25,558 bases of DNA, from contig JAKCWW010003856.1 of the NCBI GenBank assembly GCA_026260175.1, forward strand, positions 7,742 through 33,299. Reading direction: 5' to 3'. Below the pieces are notes generated by a model. It was given only the letters and a program-made list of their open reading frames with translations. It ran no database searches and was not told the origin of the DNA. Position numbers and translations under genes: made by a program. Each line of letters opens with the position of its first letter. Positions within the stretch are counted from its first letter, which is position 1. Shown piece after piece: positions 1-9,128 of this stretch. Source of the stretch: Reticulitermes lucifugus (taxonomy: Eukaryota > Arthropoda > Insecta > Blattodea > Rhinotermitidae).

Positions 1-155
1 CTTCGGTTTTCCCCTGTCAATTTCATTCCACCGGTGCTCCATTGCTTGGAAAAATGAAAAAAACTGATCATCTTTCTCTTCGTCTTCATCACAAGGGTCG
101 CACAATAAGCCTTAAGGCTGCGGTGCATCCGTAGCTTCTGCTGCTGGGCTCTTCT
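1..155 (+). repeat. SINE S2 3' part, cut by left window edge
   Basis: The first 50 bases (a CTTCGGTTTTCCCCTGTCA run, then ATTCCACC, then a CTCCATT-like segment) align with the tail of the tRNA-headed SINE at 22530-22580, where TTTTCTTGTCATTGTAATTCCACC is followed by a C/T-rich stretch. Downstream, about 95-150 reads like a continuing repeat body (CAATAAGCCTTAAGGCTGC and onward). The head lies outside the window. The end near 155 is a guess, because the 22 kb copy diverges after about 22580. No coding potential is seen. Confidence 0.5.
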
Positions 156-547
156 CCACAAAAAGAAATATATATGCACTTGTATTTCTCTGGCAGACGG
201 CTTCCATTAACAGCATTAAGCAAGGGGTGATACATCTATATTATGTTAGGACATATCAGGTTCGAGTGTTGGCCAGGCACAGGCTGATTTAGGTATTTCG
301 TTGTTTTCTTAACGAATGCGAACGCTGCATTACTACCTTGAAATGAGACTATATTGCGTATCTACTTCGCCTTTCCTCTTCACTCTACGTATTCACCCCA
401 TCAACTTATCCTGCCCTTGCTACCATCTGCAGTAGATAAAATATATTATCTATGAAACAACCAGATCTATTTTCACAAGTCACGGAACCGGGATAGCATA
501 GTCGATGTAGTGACTAGGTTCTTCTTTTCTCTTCTTTAAATCGTTCT
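156..547. other. Unassigned AT-rich spacer
   Basis: There is no open frame of note, no tRNA-like boxes and no clear match to the other repeats in this window. It probably consists of decayed repeat or intergenic sequence. Confidence 0.5.
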
Positions 548-722
548 TCTGGGGCCCACCCAACCTCTATTCGATGGGTACTGGGGTTCTCCTCTGGGGG
601 TATAGAGGCCGAGGCTTGATGTTGACCATTAACATCTATCTATCGCCAAGGTTAAGAATGGGTGGAGCAATATCTCTGCTCCCCCTACATGCCTTAATTG
701 AGTGGACAGGTGCATTTCCTTT
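548..722 (+). repeat. SINE-like repeat S1, plus-strand copy
   Basis: This segment aligns with the reverse complement of 1529-1800. Shared landmarks in order are CTGGGGCCCA, CAACCTC, a GGGTA / GGGGTTCTC stretch, GGTTAAGA, a GGAG...CTCC block, CCTACATGCCTT (CCATAAACCTTCATGG in the other copy) and GTGGACAGG. The end also matches the 4899-5000 copy (GCGTGGACAGGGCC in reverse). Three diverged copies on two strands show a dispersed family. The tRNA-like end preserved in the 1529-1800 copy appears to be missing here. The open frame over this stretch (574-801) has no recognisable product and is most likely chance. Confidence 0.6.
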
Positions 723-803
723 ATTTTACAAGTCACAAGAAAGAACAAATCCATCAAATAAGAATCAATCAAATCAGGCGAAAAACATTTTATCTTATTA
801 ATA

Positions 804-971
804 CAGTGAAACCTGTCTTAAACAGAACCTGGCCGTAACGGATGCCTGTCTTTAGTGAAAAATTTTACCAGTTCCGAGGATCCAAAATCCAAGTACCTGT
901 ATTAAATGGAACCTGCTCGCAAGGGAAAAAATTTCGGTCCCTTGCATTTCCATTATAGGCAGGTTTCACTG
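804..971. mobile_element. 168-bp TA-flanked MITE
   Basis: The element begins CAGTGAAACCTG at 804-815 and ends with the exact reverse complement CAGGTTTCACTG at 960-971. It is bounded by TA on both sides (802-803 and 972-973). The terminal repeats stay similar for a few more bases. The CAGT...ACC end and TA target duplication are typical of non-autonomous pogo/Tigger-type Tc1/mariner elements; that assignment is inference from the ends. There is no transposase inside, so it would have been mobilised in trans. Confidence 0.8.
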
Positions 972-973
972 TA

Positions 974-1528
974 CATGGTTCTTCTCTAATTTGCCTCCTA
1001 AAGTGTGGCTCCCGAGGCTCGTCTAGCTGGCCACCTTTGTCATAAACTGTTACAAACGCAGAATGAACTGCGCACATTAAATAAATATACTGTAGATAAT
1101 GTATTGCATGTCGAGGATTGGTTTTCGACTTTGCTGGATGAAGATTCATGTAAGCCTGACATGTGCAGGACTGAAATATCTTAACTGTCTTATCTCGAGG
1201 TCAAGGCTGCCAATTCACGACGTAGTGCAAAGCAAAATCCAGCTCTTCGATATATTTTGTCATGATATGATAATAAAGGCAGTATGTGCCCCTCAAGTTG
1301 TACCGGCGCGCGGCTTACACCATCATTAGGAGTATATTGCCCGAGTTTGTGATGAGTTGCTTCCTTTGTTTTGTTTATTGTTGCTTAACAAGAAGCGTAA
1401 TTTGAATATACTTAAATATTATAAATGTCGTTAAATTTAAGTCCCTTCGTACGATGTAACTTTATATATGCACTAAATTATTGTCAAATAAGTTCTATTG
1501 CATCCAATAAAAGGCGAAATTGTCAAAA
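974..1528. other. Unassigned intergenic stretch
   Basis: Both strands carry only short frames (up to 76 codons on plus) with no recognisable motif. Bases 1360-1490 are strongly AT-rich. I see no repeat arms or tRNA-like boxes. Confidence 0.5.
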
Positions 1529-1800
1529 GGCGAAGTTGTTAAAAGGTGAAATTGTCCCTGAGCACGCCATGAAGGTTTATGGGTGAATGGAGGTATACTC
1601 CATGAATTCTTAATCTCAGGTCTAGATGACGATGAACGCTCACCTTCGCGTCTCGACCGCTTTGACACCCGGGAAAAGAGCCCCCCGTTACCTCTCGAAT
1701 AGGAGGTTGAGTGGGCCCCAGAGCCCGTCTGTACGATTTGGAGAGAAGTAAAATATCTTTCTCCCGCCGGTAACCGAACCACGATTTCTATCGCCCAACC
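1529..1800 (-). repeat. SINE-like repeat S1, longest copy
   Basis: This is the most complete of three S1 copies. Read on the minus strand it starts near 1800 with a tRNA-like promoter remnant (GTGGTTCGGTTACC, a decayed B box; the consensus is GGTTCGANTCC). It then runs through CTGGGGCCCACTCAACCTCC and ends with CATGGCGTGCTCAGGGACA and an A/T-rich tail near 1529. Parts match 548-722 and 4899-5000. A tRNA-derived head with a conserved body fits a pol III SINE, but the A box is not clear. The 117-codon open frame over it (1495-1848) has no recognisable domain and is not called a gene. Confidence 0.6.
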
Positions 1801-1851
1801 CGTACCCAAATTACACATCCAGTAAACGAATACCCATTTATATGTCACAGT

Positions 1852-2066
1852 TTTTAAAAACCAACAAGTACACTATATTATCAAGTATTGTTTAATATCC
1901 CCTACCTATGTTTCGGCTCCAGTTGAACCATCCTCAGGGGGTCAAGATTTACATTCATATTACATCCATTAGTTAAACATATGTCGGGGATATTAAACAA
2001 TACTTGATAATATAGTGCATTTGTTGGCTTTTAAAATTGTGAATTATTATCAAAATGCACGGTGGA
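1852..2066. mobile_element. Foldback element F1 with about 62-bp arms
   Basis: The left arm (1852-1914) and right arm (1975-2036) are inverted copies. Both contain GCACTATATTATCAAGTATT or a one-base variant, then GTTTAATATCCCC. A loop of about 60 bases separates them. The element seems to continue past the right arm through TTATCAAAATGCACGGTG (ends 2064), because the same order recurs in reverse at the right window edge (25491-25558). There is no coding capacity. The left arm and loop contain a hammerhead-like motif on the minus strand (1937-1910). The superfamily is unknown and no target duplication was identified. Confidence 0.75.
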
Positions 2067-2905
2067 TATAATGTGAAACCCATCTATATTTTCACACAAA
2101 CCGTTGCGTTTCGATTCCGAAAGGAACACCCTCATTGGCTCCTTATAATTAATGTATTTACATGTTGTTCATAATTTAAACTAGGCGTAGTAGTTTATAT
2201 TAACACGCATACACATATACACAGGGTGTTTCTTTTATCACTGACGAGATCGCTGCAGTTATCGCGGGATGTCACGACGTACGCAGGCCTGCTATGTGAT
2301 AAAGCTACCGTGCTCTGATGAGCGGTACAAGCAACATTCTATATAACTCTGTCTGTGTCAGTTAAAACAGTGTTAATTTTTTGCATACCTGAACTGTAAA
2401 TAAGTTGTAGTACATCAGCATATTAGGGTATGTTGAGAAGTAATCTCATGGGACAACAAAGATCCAAGTTTACGTAAATGTGATGTTTTTACGTAGTTGT
2501 TTCCGAACACGGAGGGCTCAATCAGTCAAAAGGCATTGTACGATTAGGAAGGCTGGGATTCCATACCCATCAGGGGCAGAATTTGTGTCTTGGTTCTGAA
2601 TTGCAGACCGGTTTGGGGCGCAGACTACCGGAGTGTTTTCACCAAGGATAAAGCGGTTGGAGCATGAGACTGACCTCTCAAGTTCGTCTAGTGCCCAAGT
2701 TAATATCGCGTGGAGATATATCTCCACTCTTTTGTACGCCTCTATGACGCGGTACTTGACTAAGCTTAGGGACAGTTTTACCTTTTAACTTCTTAAGTTT
2801 ACCTGACAAAAAGAGTTATTTAGAAATAAATGACATAAATATTTTGAGACTTCAGTTTTCGGGAGGGTGACTATTAATATCCTTGTCTTTTGGGGGTGTG
2901 GCACC
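2067..2905. other. Unassigned intergenic stretch
   Basis: There is no recognisable gene. Minus-strand frame 2518-2727 (69 codons) has no family motif. The stretch 2490-2760 is richer in GC than its surroundings and may be an old repeat, but it matches nothing else in this window. Confidence 0.45.
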
Positions 2906-2914
2906 GTGTAGTCT

Positions 2915-2970
2915 GGTCGGAATTTAACGTTGCTTCGCGGGAACTCTTGCTACCATCTTCAGGGTGTTGT
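2915..2970 (-). repeat. Solo arm fragment of an F2/F3-like foldback
   Basis: The minus strand reads CCCTGAAGATGG near 2961, then a GC-rich stretch, then GAAGCAACGTTAA, which looks like a decayed GAAACGTCGGTAA end. It resembles one arm of the foldbacks at 3070-3250 and 10341-10545. No partner arm is seen close by. Confidence 0.3.
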
Positions 2971-3069
2971 ACCCTCTTATATTGCCGTTGATTACTGGGA
3001 TGATTTGTAAGGTGAAGCTATAAGACCATTTACAATTTTATTCTGGGGAGTGACGCTTTGGTTTCTGGT

Positions 3070-3250
3070 AGATAAGTAACGATGTTTCGGAGAAACTTAC
3101 TGTCCTCTTCTTCAGAGTACACACTGCTGCCATTGGTCCCCTCTTATCCTGAACGCTCCTCTTTTATTTTCTTTATCAGTTTTCCTTATCTCGGCTCATT
3201 CTTCCCTGTAGAAGTAAGCAGCTGGTTCCTCCGAAACGTCGGTACTTACC
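3070..3250. mobile_element. Foldback element F3 with short arms
   Basis: The left arm (about 3070-3100, GATAAGTAACGATGTTTCGG) pairs with the right arm (about 3217-3250, CCGAAACGTCGGTACTTACC) with a few mismatches. The arms share the ACCGACGTTTCGG end of family F2. The minus strand of the left arm also has CTGAAGA ahead of GAAAC. The 90-codon plus-strand frame across the loop (3082-3354) is Ser/Phe-rich with no known domain and is treated as chance. Confidence 0.55.
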
Positions 3251-3254
3251 GACC

Positions 3255-3750
3255 AGACGGTAACCTTCATAGTGATCATCAATATAACGTCGCATCTCAG
3301 CATTTACAATATTTCACTTCGCGGTGTTTGTGCCAGTTTCTGCACAGAATGTAGACCATTGCTATGCGCTGCTGTTGTGTAGAAATATGAAGGAGACTTA
3401 TATACTACTCGTTCCCAAATGGGTCGCACATATTCTGCCCTTCTATTATGTTGAATATGGAGGAGTAATTTTTGTGAAATAGGTCAGGGTTCACATTGGT
3501 GACCTGTATTTCGAGAGGGAGATGTTATTAACTACTGGCACTTCAGTGATAATGCAAATACCACTATACCTGACGTCTGAAAATGGTGTGACGTCAGGTT
3601 ACAAAGCTTTACTCTAATTACATACAGGTCCTCTACTGGTTTAAAGAGTAACCTGCTTGTTCATTACAATCCTAAATTTCGACACCACAAAGGCAAAATT
3701 TTTCTTCATTGATTCTTTTTGTGCTGATCATTTTTCGCCTTGTACCGTTT
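3255..3750. other. Unassigned intergenic stretch
   Basis: No frame or repeat can be supported. A TGACGTC palindrome occurs near 3570 and again, as GTGACGTCA, near 3590; both may be chance. Confidence 0.45.
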
Positions 3751-3754
3751 ATTC

Positions 3755-4280
3755 TTTTTAGGCGCTTTCGCAAAATTGCGACTATTAGCTTCGTCATATA
3801 TGTCTGTCCGTCTGTTCGTCCGCATGGAACAACTCGGCTCCCACTGGACGGATTTTCATGACATTTGATATTTGAGTATTTTTCGAAATTATGTCGAGAG
3901 AAGTCCAGTTACATTAAAATCTGACAAAAATAACGGCTATTTTACATGAAGACCTGTTCACATTTATGATAATATCTCGCTAAATTCTTCTTAGAATGAG
4001 ACGTGTTTCAAAAACATTTGTAGAGAAAATCAAGACACAATGTAACATTCAATAAACTTTTCTGAGTATCGTGCCGTTTATGAGATAATGTGGAAAAATA
4101 TGATAGAATCAGACAGGCCACAGATGACAATATAATATGGCGCATGCTCTTTGCATGCTGGTTAACTAAGGCTATAGACACGCACTCAGAATATGCAATA
4201 CTTATTGCTTTTTTCACTGCAACAATGGTTATGCGAACGCGCCTCAATGTTACGTTATACATACATTGCCTCTCTTGTTT
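3755..4280 (+). repeat. Dispersed repeat R1, copy a
   Basis: About 525 bp, collinear with the reverse complement of 8054-8583 and with 9129-9525 and 20589-21788. Shared landmarks in order: TTTTAGGCGCTTTCGCAAAA, GCGACTATTAGCTTCGTCAT, a TGTCCGTCTGTTCGTCC block, CCCACTGG, TTTTACATGAAGA, GATAATATCTCGCTAAATTC, TTTGTAGAGAAAATC, TTTATGAGATAATGTGG, CAACAATGGTTATGCG and a terminal CATTGCCTCTCTTGTTT. The copies share both ends, which defines a family. No reading frame is conserved between copies, so it is probably a non-autonomous element. Its class is unknown; I see no clear terminal inverted repeat. Confidence 0.75.
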
Positions 4281-4284
4281 CAGT

Positions 4285-4895
4285 CACGCACTAGGTATTG
4301 GAAGGTTGTTGTTATATTTATAGCTTTTAGAAGTGATCTTGTCACCTAATTACAGGCCTTCCCATGCCTGTCTCTTATATTAGAATAGGGATGTGTATTA
4401 TGTAAGTACATAATGCTGTTTATAACTTACTTCATGTGTTGTAGGCGTTCTTTAGAACGTAAGAAGCTAGAATGCCTTATGGGAGACGTATGGCTTATTA
4501 CCAGGAGTTAAACAAAACATTTGTCGGACTTTCATAAATTCGGTATAGGAGTTCTTTTCAAAATTTGCGAAACCATCTCCAATTTCATGAAAATTGGATC
4601 AACGAGAGTCTTTGTCCACATTTTCTATGTTTTTGTCCGATTTGGATATAATTCTGTACACGCGAGGTCCACAAACATTTATTGATTGATTGATTGTAAG
4701 TTCAGTGTAAATCGAAACAGTGAAGGCCACATTTTGCTTACAGGCGTAAATGAATTTCTGTCGGTACTTGTCCGATATTTGTAGACTTCTGTGTAAGATT
4801 ATATATATATATATATATATGCACATAATGATATCGAGCTTATGAGTTTCGTGAGAATCCTTACAGAGGAGGCCGTACCTTCTTTTCATATGGGT
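4285..4895. other. Unassigned stretch with simple repeats
   Basis: It holds a short (ATTG)n run at 4680-4696 and an (AT)n tract at about 4799-4820. Minus-strand frame 4599-5039 (146 codons) runs across the AT tract and into SINE S1, giving a Tyr-Ile-Tyr-Ile stretch. It is repeat translation, not a gene. Confidence 0.5.
4799..4820. repeat. (AT)n microsatellite
   Basis: Eleven or so uninterrupted AT dinucleotides. A simple repeat with no sign of function. Confidence 0.9.
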
Positions 4896-4898
4896 AAA

Positions 4899-5000
4899 GT
4901 TAAAGGTAAAGTTGGCCCTGTCCACGCCATGAAGGCTTGTAGTGGGAGGCAGAAGTATAGCTCCAATTAATCTTAACCTCTGCATTAGATTGAGGTGAGT
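4899..5000 (-). repeat. SINE-like repeat S1, truncated copy
   Basis: AAAGTTGGCCCTGTCCACGCCATGAAGG at the left (plus-strand reading) matches the tail of the copy at 1529-1800 and, in reverse, the end of 548-722. It includes the GGAG / CTCC block and TTAATCTTAACCTC. The tRNA-like head is absent, as expected from a truncated or decayed insertion. Confidence 0.6.
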
Positions 5001-5236
5001 ACTTTTCTGATGGATGTAAATGAAAATACATTTACGCATGTAGTGAGAAACCGTATGGTATTTTGGAAATAAACACCGTCTAGGTAAATTCTATGTATTA
5101 CGTCACGGATTCCACCACTTGCCACCTGTTCTTTTTAGTAAGGACACAGTCTCTGCACGTGACATTGGCTCAGGACAGGGACCGTGGTGGATTCTTACGA
5201 ACACGATAATAAACCTTCGGTCTCCATAACAGGCGT

Positions 5237-5302
5237 GGAATTTGACTACGTTATCAACTGTCAGCTTCTCAAGGACGGCTGTACTCCATGGAGTTTTATC
5301 AT
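5237..5302 (+). repeat. LINE 3' tail fragment
   Basis: GAATTTGACTACG, then CTGTCAGCTTCTCAAGGACG, then CTCCATGGAGTT at 5285-5296 match the 3' end of the LINE copy at 15305-15925 (GAATTTCTTGAC, CTGTTAGCTTTTCAAGAAAG, CTCCATGGAGTT). Only the last 65 bases remain. Confidence 0.55.
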
Positions 5303-5820
5303 ATCGGTTACATCTTCAGGTCGATAAACTCTGTAAATATGTTTGCTTAAGAAATCTTTTTGCGAATGAATGCAGGCAATGTTAGTTGCACACGTAACGA
5401 ACATGCAGCTAGAACTACAGAGAAAGGTTCAGATGTGTCTACCAAAGAGATAAGGAGTCATTCATCTCTGGACTTCCAGTGTTGCTGGTACGCATGCAGC
5501 AGTGCCTCTGGTGGCAGCCTTGACTCTATGCATGATCTCATCATATCCTGTCATCCGAGTCGTAGAGTTTTTCCCTGTGACCTTGAGGGTTGGGTTCTGT
5601 TGACTCTGGACCGGAACCAAGGACATAATACTGAAACATCATGCAAAAAGAAGTTTACGTATGTGCATTTAACTACGTGCGACAGAATCCATCGCTCAGC
5701 TGAGTGTTCAATTCCGAAGGTTCATTGCCTCTACGCAAGGTTCCGCCACTGGTGTCTGTCTTAATCCAAATTATTCCATTCAGCACCATCATATTCTGTC
5801 TCTTTAATATCTGTGAATCA
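5303..5820. other. Unassigned stretch with a 134-codon open frame
   Basis: Plus frame 5360-5764 is open for 134 codons and is Ser-, Cys- and His-rich. It has no signal peptide, membrane segment or motif I recognise, and no evident promoter or splice context. In a genome of this composition a frame this long can occur by chance or mark an old repeat. I do not call it a gene. Confidence 0.35.
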
Positions 5821-5824
5821 AGGA

Positions 5825-6125
5825 GGATGGGATGGACATGAAATGTAGCACGCGTTGTAGAGATACGAAATGGGTACACGCATGGTCCGGAAAGCTGAAC
5901 AAAAGAGAACTTTTCGGAAGAACCAGGCGTAGTTTGTACGATAAAAATTAAACATGTCTTGACATAATACGGCGGGAAGCTGTGGGCTTGACTGACCTGG
6001 CAAAGGATGGCGATCAGTGGCAGGTTGTTGGAAGAATCATCGGGTTCTATAAAAAGTGGAGAGAATTATTTGTATAGCTGAGTCACTGTTAATCTCAAGA
6101 AGGATCCTGCTCCTTGGATGTGGGT
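5825..6125 (+). pseudogene. LINE reverse-transcriptase C-terminal relic
   Basis: The translation shows pieces of the same C-terminal region as the 15478 copy. RRMGW and VARVVE correspond to the RRMRWADHVARME region. GRTRRSLYDKN corresponds to the Arg-rich linker. LTDLAKDGDQWQ corresponds to the usual LIQLAQDRDQWR-type motif of these elements (family knowledge). Stops and frameshifts separate the pieces. Downstream, CTGTTAATCTCAAGAAGGATCCTG matches the LINE tail at about 15880-15910. This is a non-functional 5'-truncated insertion. Confidence 0.6.
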
Positions 6126-6192
6126 AATTCTGCGCCGTGTGTTAGTGCATTGCAGGTGAGATTTTTAATGCAGTAGGTGGAGTTGAAATGTA

Positions 6193-6948
6193 AAAGGGTC
6201 GTTCAAATGAAAACCGGAAAAATGATTTAAAGCGACTTATTGCAAAAATAGGTACATTACAAAGGCACTAATCTTCACTGTAGTCCCTAACACGTTTTCG
6301 CGCCCTCTAAAAAGTCCCACTAAGGCAATACTTGCCAACATGCAGCCCTCGGTCACCTGAATAGTTTCAATAATACCCCCTTTTGTAAATAACAGCGTTC
6401 TAGTTAAATCAATCCCCCATTTCGATATAGGTACACCCAAGTGCGGCCTTCGCGCGAGTCCGTACGAATTGCTTGGCCGTCCTCCGTGTTGAAGTTGGCC
6501 AGCCCCGCATTAAGGCATAAATTCCTCGGCAGAAGACGTCTTTTGGTTGCTGTGCCACCCAGTCATACACCGCCTCCTTTACCTCATCATCCGATCTGAA
6601 ATGACGCCCACGTAGAGCGTGTTTAGAGACCAAGAGAGGTGAAAATCGCTGGGCGCCAAATCTGGTGAATATGGCGGATGGGTTAACACCAACAATTTTA
6701 AATCCTGAATGTGTTCCACGGTATGGCGGGCAGTATGAGGTCGGGCGTTGTCATGCTGCAGACACAAGATAGAAGACAATAAACCAGGCGCTTTCTTTGA
6801 ATTGCTGACTTAAGCCGATTCTGAAGCATATCAGTATACCTTTCACTCTTCATTGTTTATCTTTGCTCCAGGTAAGTTTCACGAATAAAAGGCTGTTTCA
6901 TATTACGAATTTCATACAATTTTTCCGGTTTTAATTTGAGTGACCTTT
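6193..6948 (-). mobile_element. Internally deleted mariner element
   Basis: Terminal inverted repeats of about 29 bp bound the element. On the left is AAAGGGTCGTTCAAATGAAA running on into ACCGGAAAAA (6193-6222). Its near-complement ends at about 6948 (TTTTTCCGGTTTTAATTTGA, then GTGACCTTT). A TA precedes the left end; the matching TA on the right is mutated. At about 756 bp it is well short of the roughly 1.3 kb usual for mariner. The transposase coding region between the ends is broken (listed separately), so the copy is dead. Confidence 0.8.
6409..6910 (-). pseudogene. Mariner transposase fragment (DD34D type), frameshifted
   Basis: In minus-strand order, a remnant near 6910-6780 with MKSERYTDMLQNRLKSAI leads into CLQHDNARPHTA, which carries the second catalytic Asp. 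It continues to THPPYSPDLAPSDFHLSW, with the third Asp in the SPDLAPSDF motif that defines mariner DD34D transposases. A frameshift follows near 6600, then RHFRSDDEVKEAVYDWVAQQ, PKDVFCRGIYAL and a stop near 6409. The N-terminal DNA-binding domain and the first catalytic Asp are missing. The frame also carries a stop just before MKSER. The peptide cannot be active. Confidence 0.85.
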
Positions 6949-6949
6949 G

Positions 6950-7456
6950 TGCAATTTAAAATCAGCGCAAAACAAATGTAGAGAAGAAATGTACGGTAAC
7001 ATTGAAATTTATGACATATTTTATAAACTTATTAATACGCATAACTGTGTTGCTTTGGAAGTGTATTCTGCCTAGGAATTTTGTTTCAAGTTTATAGTTG
7101 AACATGACTATGTCCGTGTTTTTTTAAAACTGTATCGTGCTTCAGGTTATCTGGTTATGAAAAAGAAACTTTGTCTAAAATAACACTTTCGATGGGCCAC
7201 GGACGCCTGTAACAGAGGCAGATAGAAGGTGCCTTTGTTATACTGCGCAGCGGAATTTTGTCACGATGCTTTTTTTCCCAAGGGCAGCAATCCTTAGCAA
7301 AATCTCCAACCCACTTCACTTTTCAGCTCTTTCTGACATCTCTCACGAACTTTTCTGACCTGTGACCTCTGCAGGGCCAGTTGATTCGCAGCGGTAATCA
7401 TATCTACCAGCTTGTATATCTCGTTTAAAGGTGGCTTGTTTAAAATTTGAGGAATA
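6950..7456. other. Unassigned stretch with a short open segment
   Basis: Around 7155-7350 the minus strand stays open for about 65 codons (includes KWVGDFAKDCCPWEKK and ends at a TAA near 7155) and is less AT-rich than its surroundings. I recognise no family. It could be an old gene or transposon fragment. Nothing else in the stretch can be supported. Confidence 0.35.
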
Positions 7457-7641
7457 AAGTCGAACTAGGTTATAACGTTATGAAAGCGTCTGAATGTTTT
7501 GTGTCGTTATAAACCAGCGTTGTTCTAACCGAGTAGCATAATGTTATGATTAGCAGTGACTAATTAATTGGTACCACAGAACATCTGACGATATAGACGA
7601 GGTGTCGCATAAACCGATATCGTTTTAACGGGGTTCGACTG
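7457..7641 (-). mobile_element. 185-bp MITE family M2, copy 1
   Basis: This is the reverse-orientation member of a family also present at 10710-10894 and 11983-12167. The right end is GGGGTTCGACTG and the left end is a decayed AAGTCGAACTAGGTTATAACG. TA flanks it at 7455-7456 and 7642-7643. All three copies are exactly 185 bp by my count. Internal landmarks shared with the others are TTGGTACCACAGAACATCTG and TTGTGTCGTTATAA. Confidence 0.8.
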
Positions 7642-7860
7642 TATGTGCAGAAACACCTCGTGATACATTGTCTTTAGTCATTCTTCCAGTCTTGGGTTTA
7701 TGATTAACCTTACAAAAATCATAGAAGAAATACATTTGGTTATAAACCGAAAAAAGGAAGCGCTTCGAGTTTTGTCATCCGTTTATATGTAATATAGGAA
7801 AATTCCTGAATTTTGCATCTTGAATGTACTTGAAACGGCAGATGTATTGAAACTTGCGTC

Positions 7861-7975
7861 ACCAGTCGTCCCTGCGCAGACCCAGAAGCTGGTCTGGACA
7901 ACATGGATAGGAGAAAAATCATTTTCCCCTGCCGGGAATCGAAACATGTTTCCAGCCATCCATTCCGTGGCTTAT
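7861..7975 (-). repeat. tRNA-headed SINE fragment S5
   Basis: On the minus strand, GTTTCGATTCCCGGC (about 7930-7944) is a near-match to the pol III B box (GGTTCGANTCC) with its T-arm partner. A possible A-box region with GGATGGCTGG lies 20-40 bases upstream. Downstream is a short body with TTTTTCTCCTATCC and CCAGACCAGCTTCTGG. The order fits a tRNA-derived SINE. It is not an intact tRNA, since the acceptor stem does not close. Confidence 0.45.
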
Positions 7976-8053
7976 TCTCTATACTCACTACTTTATTCTT
8001 GTTTCCACGTTTAGGCCTTATACGTCAAAAATTTGTGCATTTGCCGATAATTA

Positions 8054-8583
8054 TAAACAAGACAGGCAACGTAAGTATAATGTAACATTGTGGCGCATTC
8101 GCGTAACCATTGTTGCCCTGGAAAAGCAACAATTATGAGTGTGTGTCTGTAGTCTTTGCCTTAATTATCTGACACGTAAATTGCATGTTTTCTGGGCCGT
8201 ATTATGTTGTCATCTGTGGCCTCTCTGGCTGTACTATATTCACATTATCTCATAAACGTTACCATTTTCGTGGAAAAAAATATTGAACAAAAAAATATGT
8301 GTTTTGATCTTCTCTACAAATTTTGTCTCAAACATTTCTCATTCTAAGAAGAATTCAGCGAGATATTATCGTGAATGTACGTAGGTCTTCATGTAAAGTA
8401 CCCGTTGTTCCTGTCAGATTTTAATGAAACTTGAATTCTCTCGACAGACATGCGAAAAATCGTCAAATATTAAATTTCATGAAAATCCCTAAATTGGGAG
8501 CCGATTTGTTCCATGGGGACAGACACAGAGGCATGACAAAGCTAATAGTCGCTTTTCGAAATTTTGCGAACGCGCTTAAAACA
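8054..8583 (-). repeat. Dispersed repeat R1, copy b (inverted)
   Basis: The full-length reverse complement of copy a. It starts AAACAAGACAGGCAACG and continues with CGCGTAACCATTGTTGCC, CACATTATCTCATAAACG, GATCTTCTCTACAAATTTTG, TTCAGCGAGATATTATC and CTTCATGTAAA. It ends with GCTAATAGTCGCTTTTCGAA and GCGAACGCGCTTAAAA. Its ends agree with copies a and d. The overlapping frame at 8431-8625 is a by-product of the repeat. Confidence 0.75.
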
Positions 8584-8689
8584 TGTGACGTAATGTTGGT
8601 CTCACATTCAATTGAGTTTTTGTAAGTTTTATGTTTCCCACTGCCGTTTTTTGAGGACCCTGTTTTTCTAGGACGCTACACTGTGCCGC

Positions 8690-8760
8690 TGGGTTATTAT
8701 TTCACGACGTTTCGAATGAGCTACCGCCTTCATCTTCATGGGTTGCGGGGTCCAAGAAGA
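8690..8760 (-). repeat. Solo F2-type arm
   Basis: The minus strand reads ATGAAGATGAAGGCGG, a short linker, then ATTCGAAACGTCGTGAAA. This matches one arm of the F2 foldbacks (for example CTGAAGATGAAGGG ... TTTCGAAACGTCGG at 14295-14331). No second arm is found nearby. It is either a broken element or a solo arm. Confidence 0.45.
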
Positions 8761-8764
8761 AAGG

Positions 8765-9128
8765 TGAATGTAACTTACTGAAATGGGGATTCCATGCACA
8801 GTCATAAGGTTTAAAACAGAAGGAGCTCTTGTGATCCTAATAGAATGTAGCGCGGCTGCTGGAGATTCTGGATCAAAGGAGACAATGCACTATTGGCACT
8901 GCTTCATTGGTAGTATGGAAAGCTGTACTATAGGTGTGTATTACAAACGTCTTCAGGGCGCCCGCACAGCGAGCAGCTACCCATTGACATTTGCGGAATC
9001 TGTTGAAAGCACTGCTTTTCGAATGCCATTTATAACACCTTCACTGTAAATTTATCTACTCCGAAAATTTATTTCTGTAATTGTGTATTATACCAAAACT
9101 CTGGTGAGAAGGTATATTATGCAACTGG
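8765..9128. other. Unassigned stretch
   Basis: Plus frame 8783-9049 (88 codons) has no recognisable motif and no supporting context. Nothing else can be called. Confidence 0.4.

Noticed and set aside
1495..1848. 117-codon minus-strand open frame
   Set aside because: It coincides with SINE S1, and related copies do not keep the frame.
2314..2335. CTGATGAGCGGTAC, an exact hammerhead CUGAUGAG box
   Set aside because: No GAAA follows a closing stem II (AACATTC is found instead), and no stems I or III can be drawn. Taken as chance.
4599..5039. 146-codon minus-strand open frame
   Set aside because: It runs through an (AT)n tract and SINE S1, has low-complexity Tyr-Ile repeats, and shows no domain.
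5360..5764. 134-codon plus-strand open frame
   Set aside because: There is no recognisable motif, codon signal or splice context. Noted only in the region entry.
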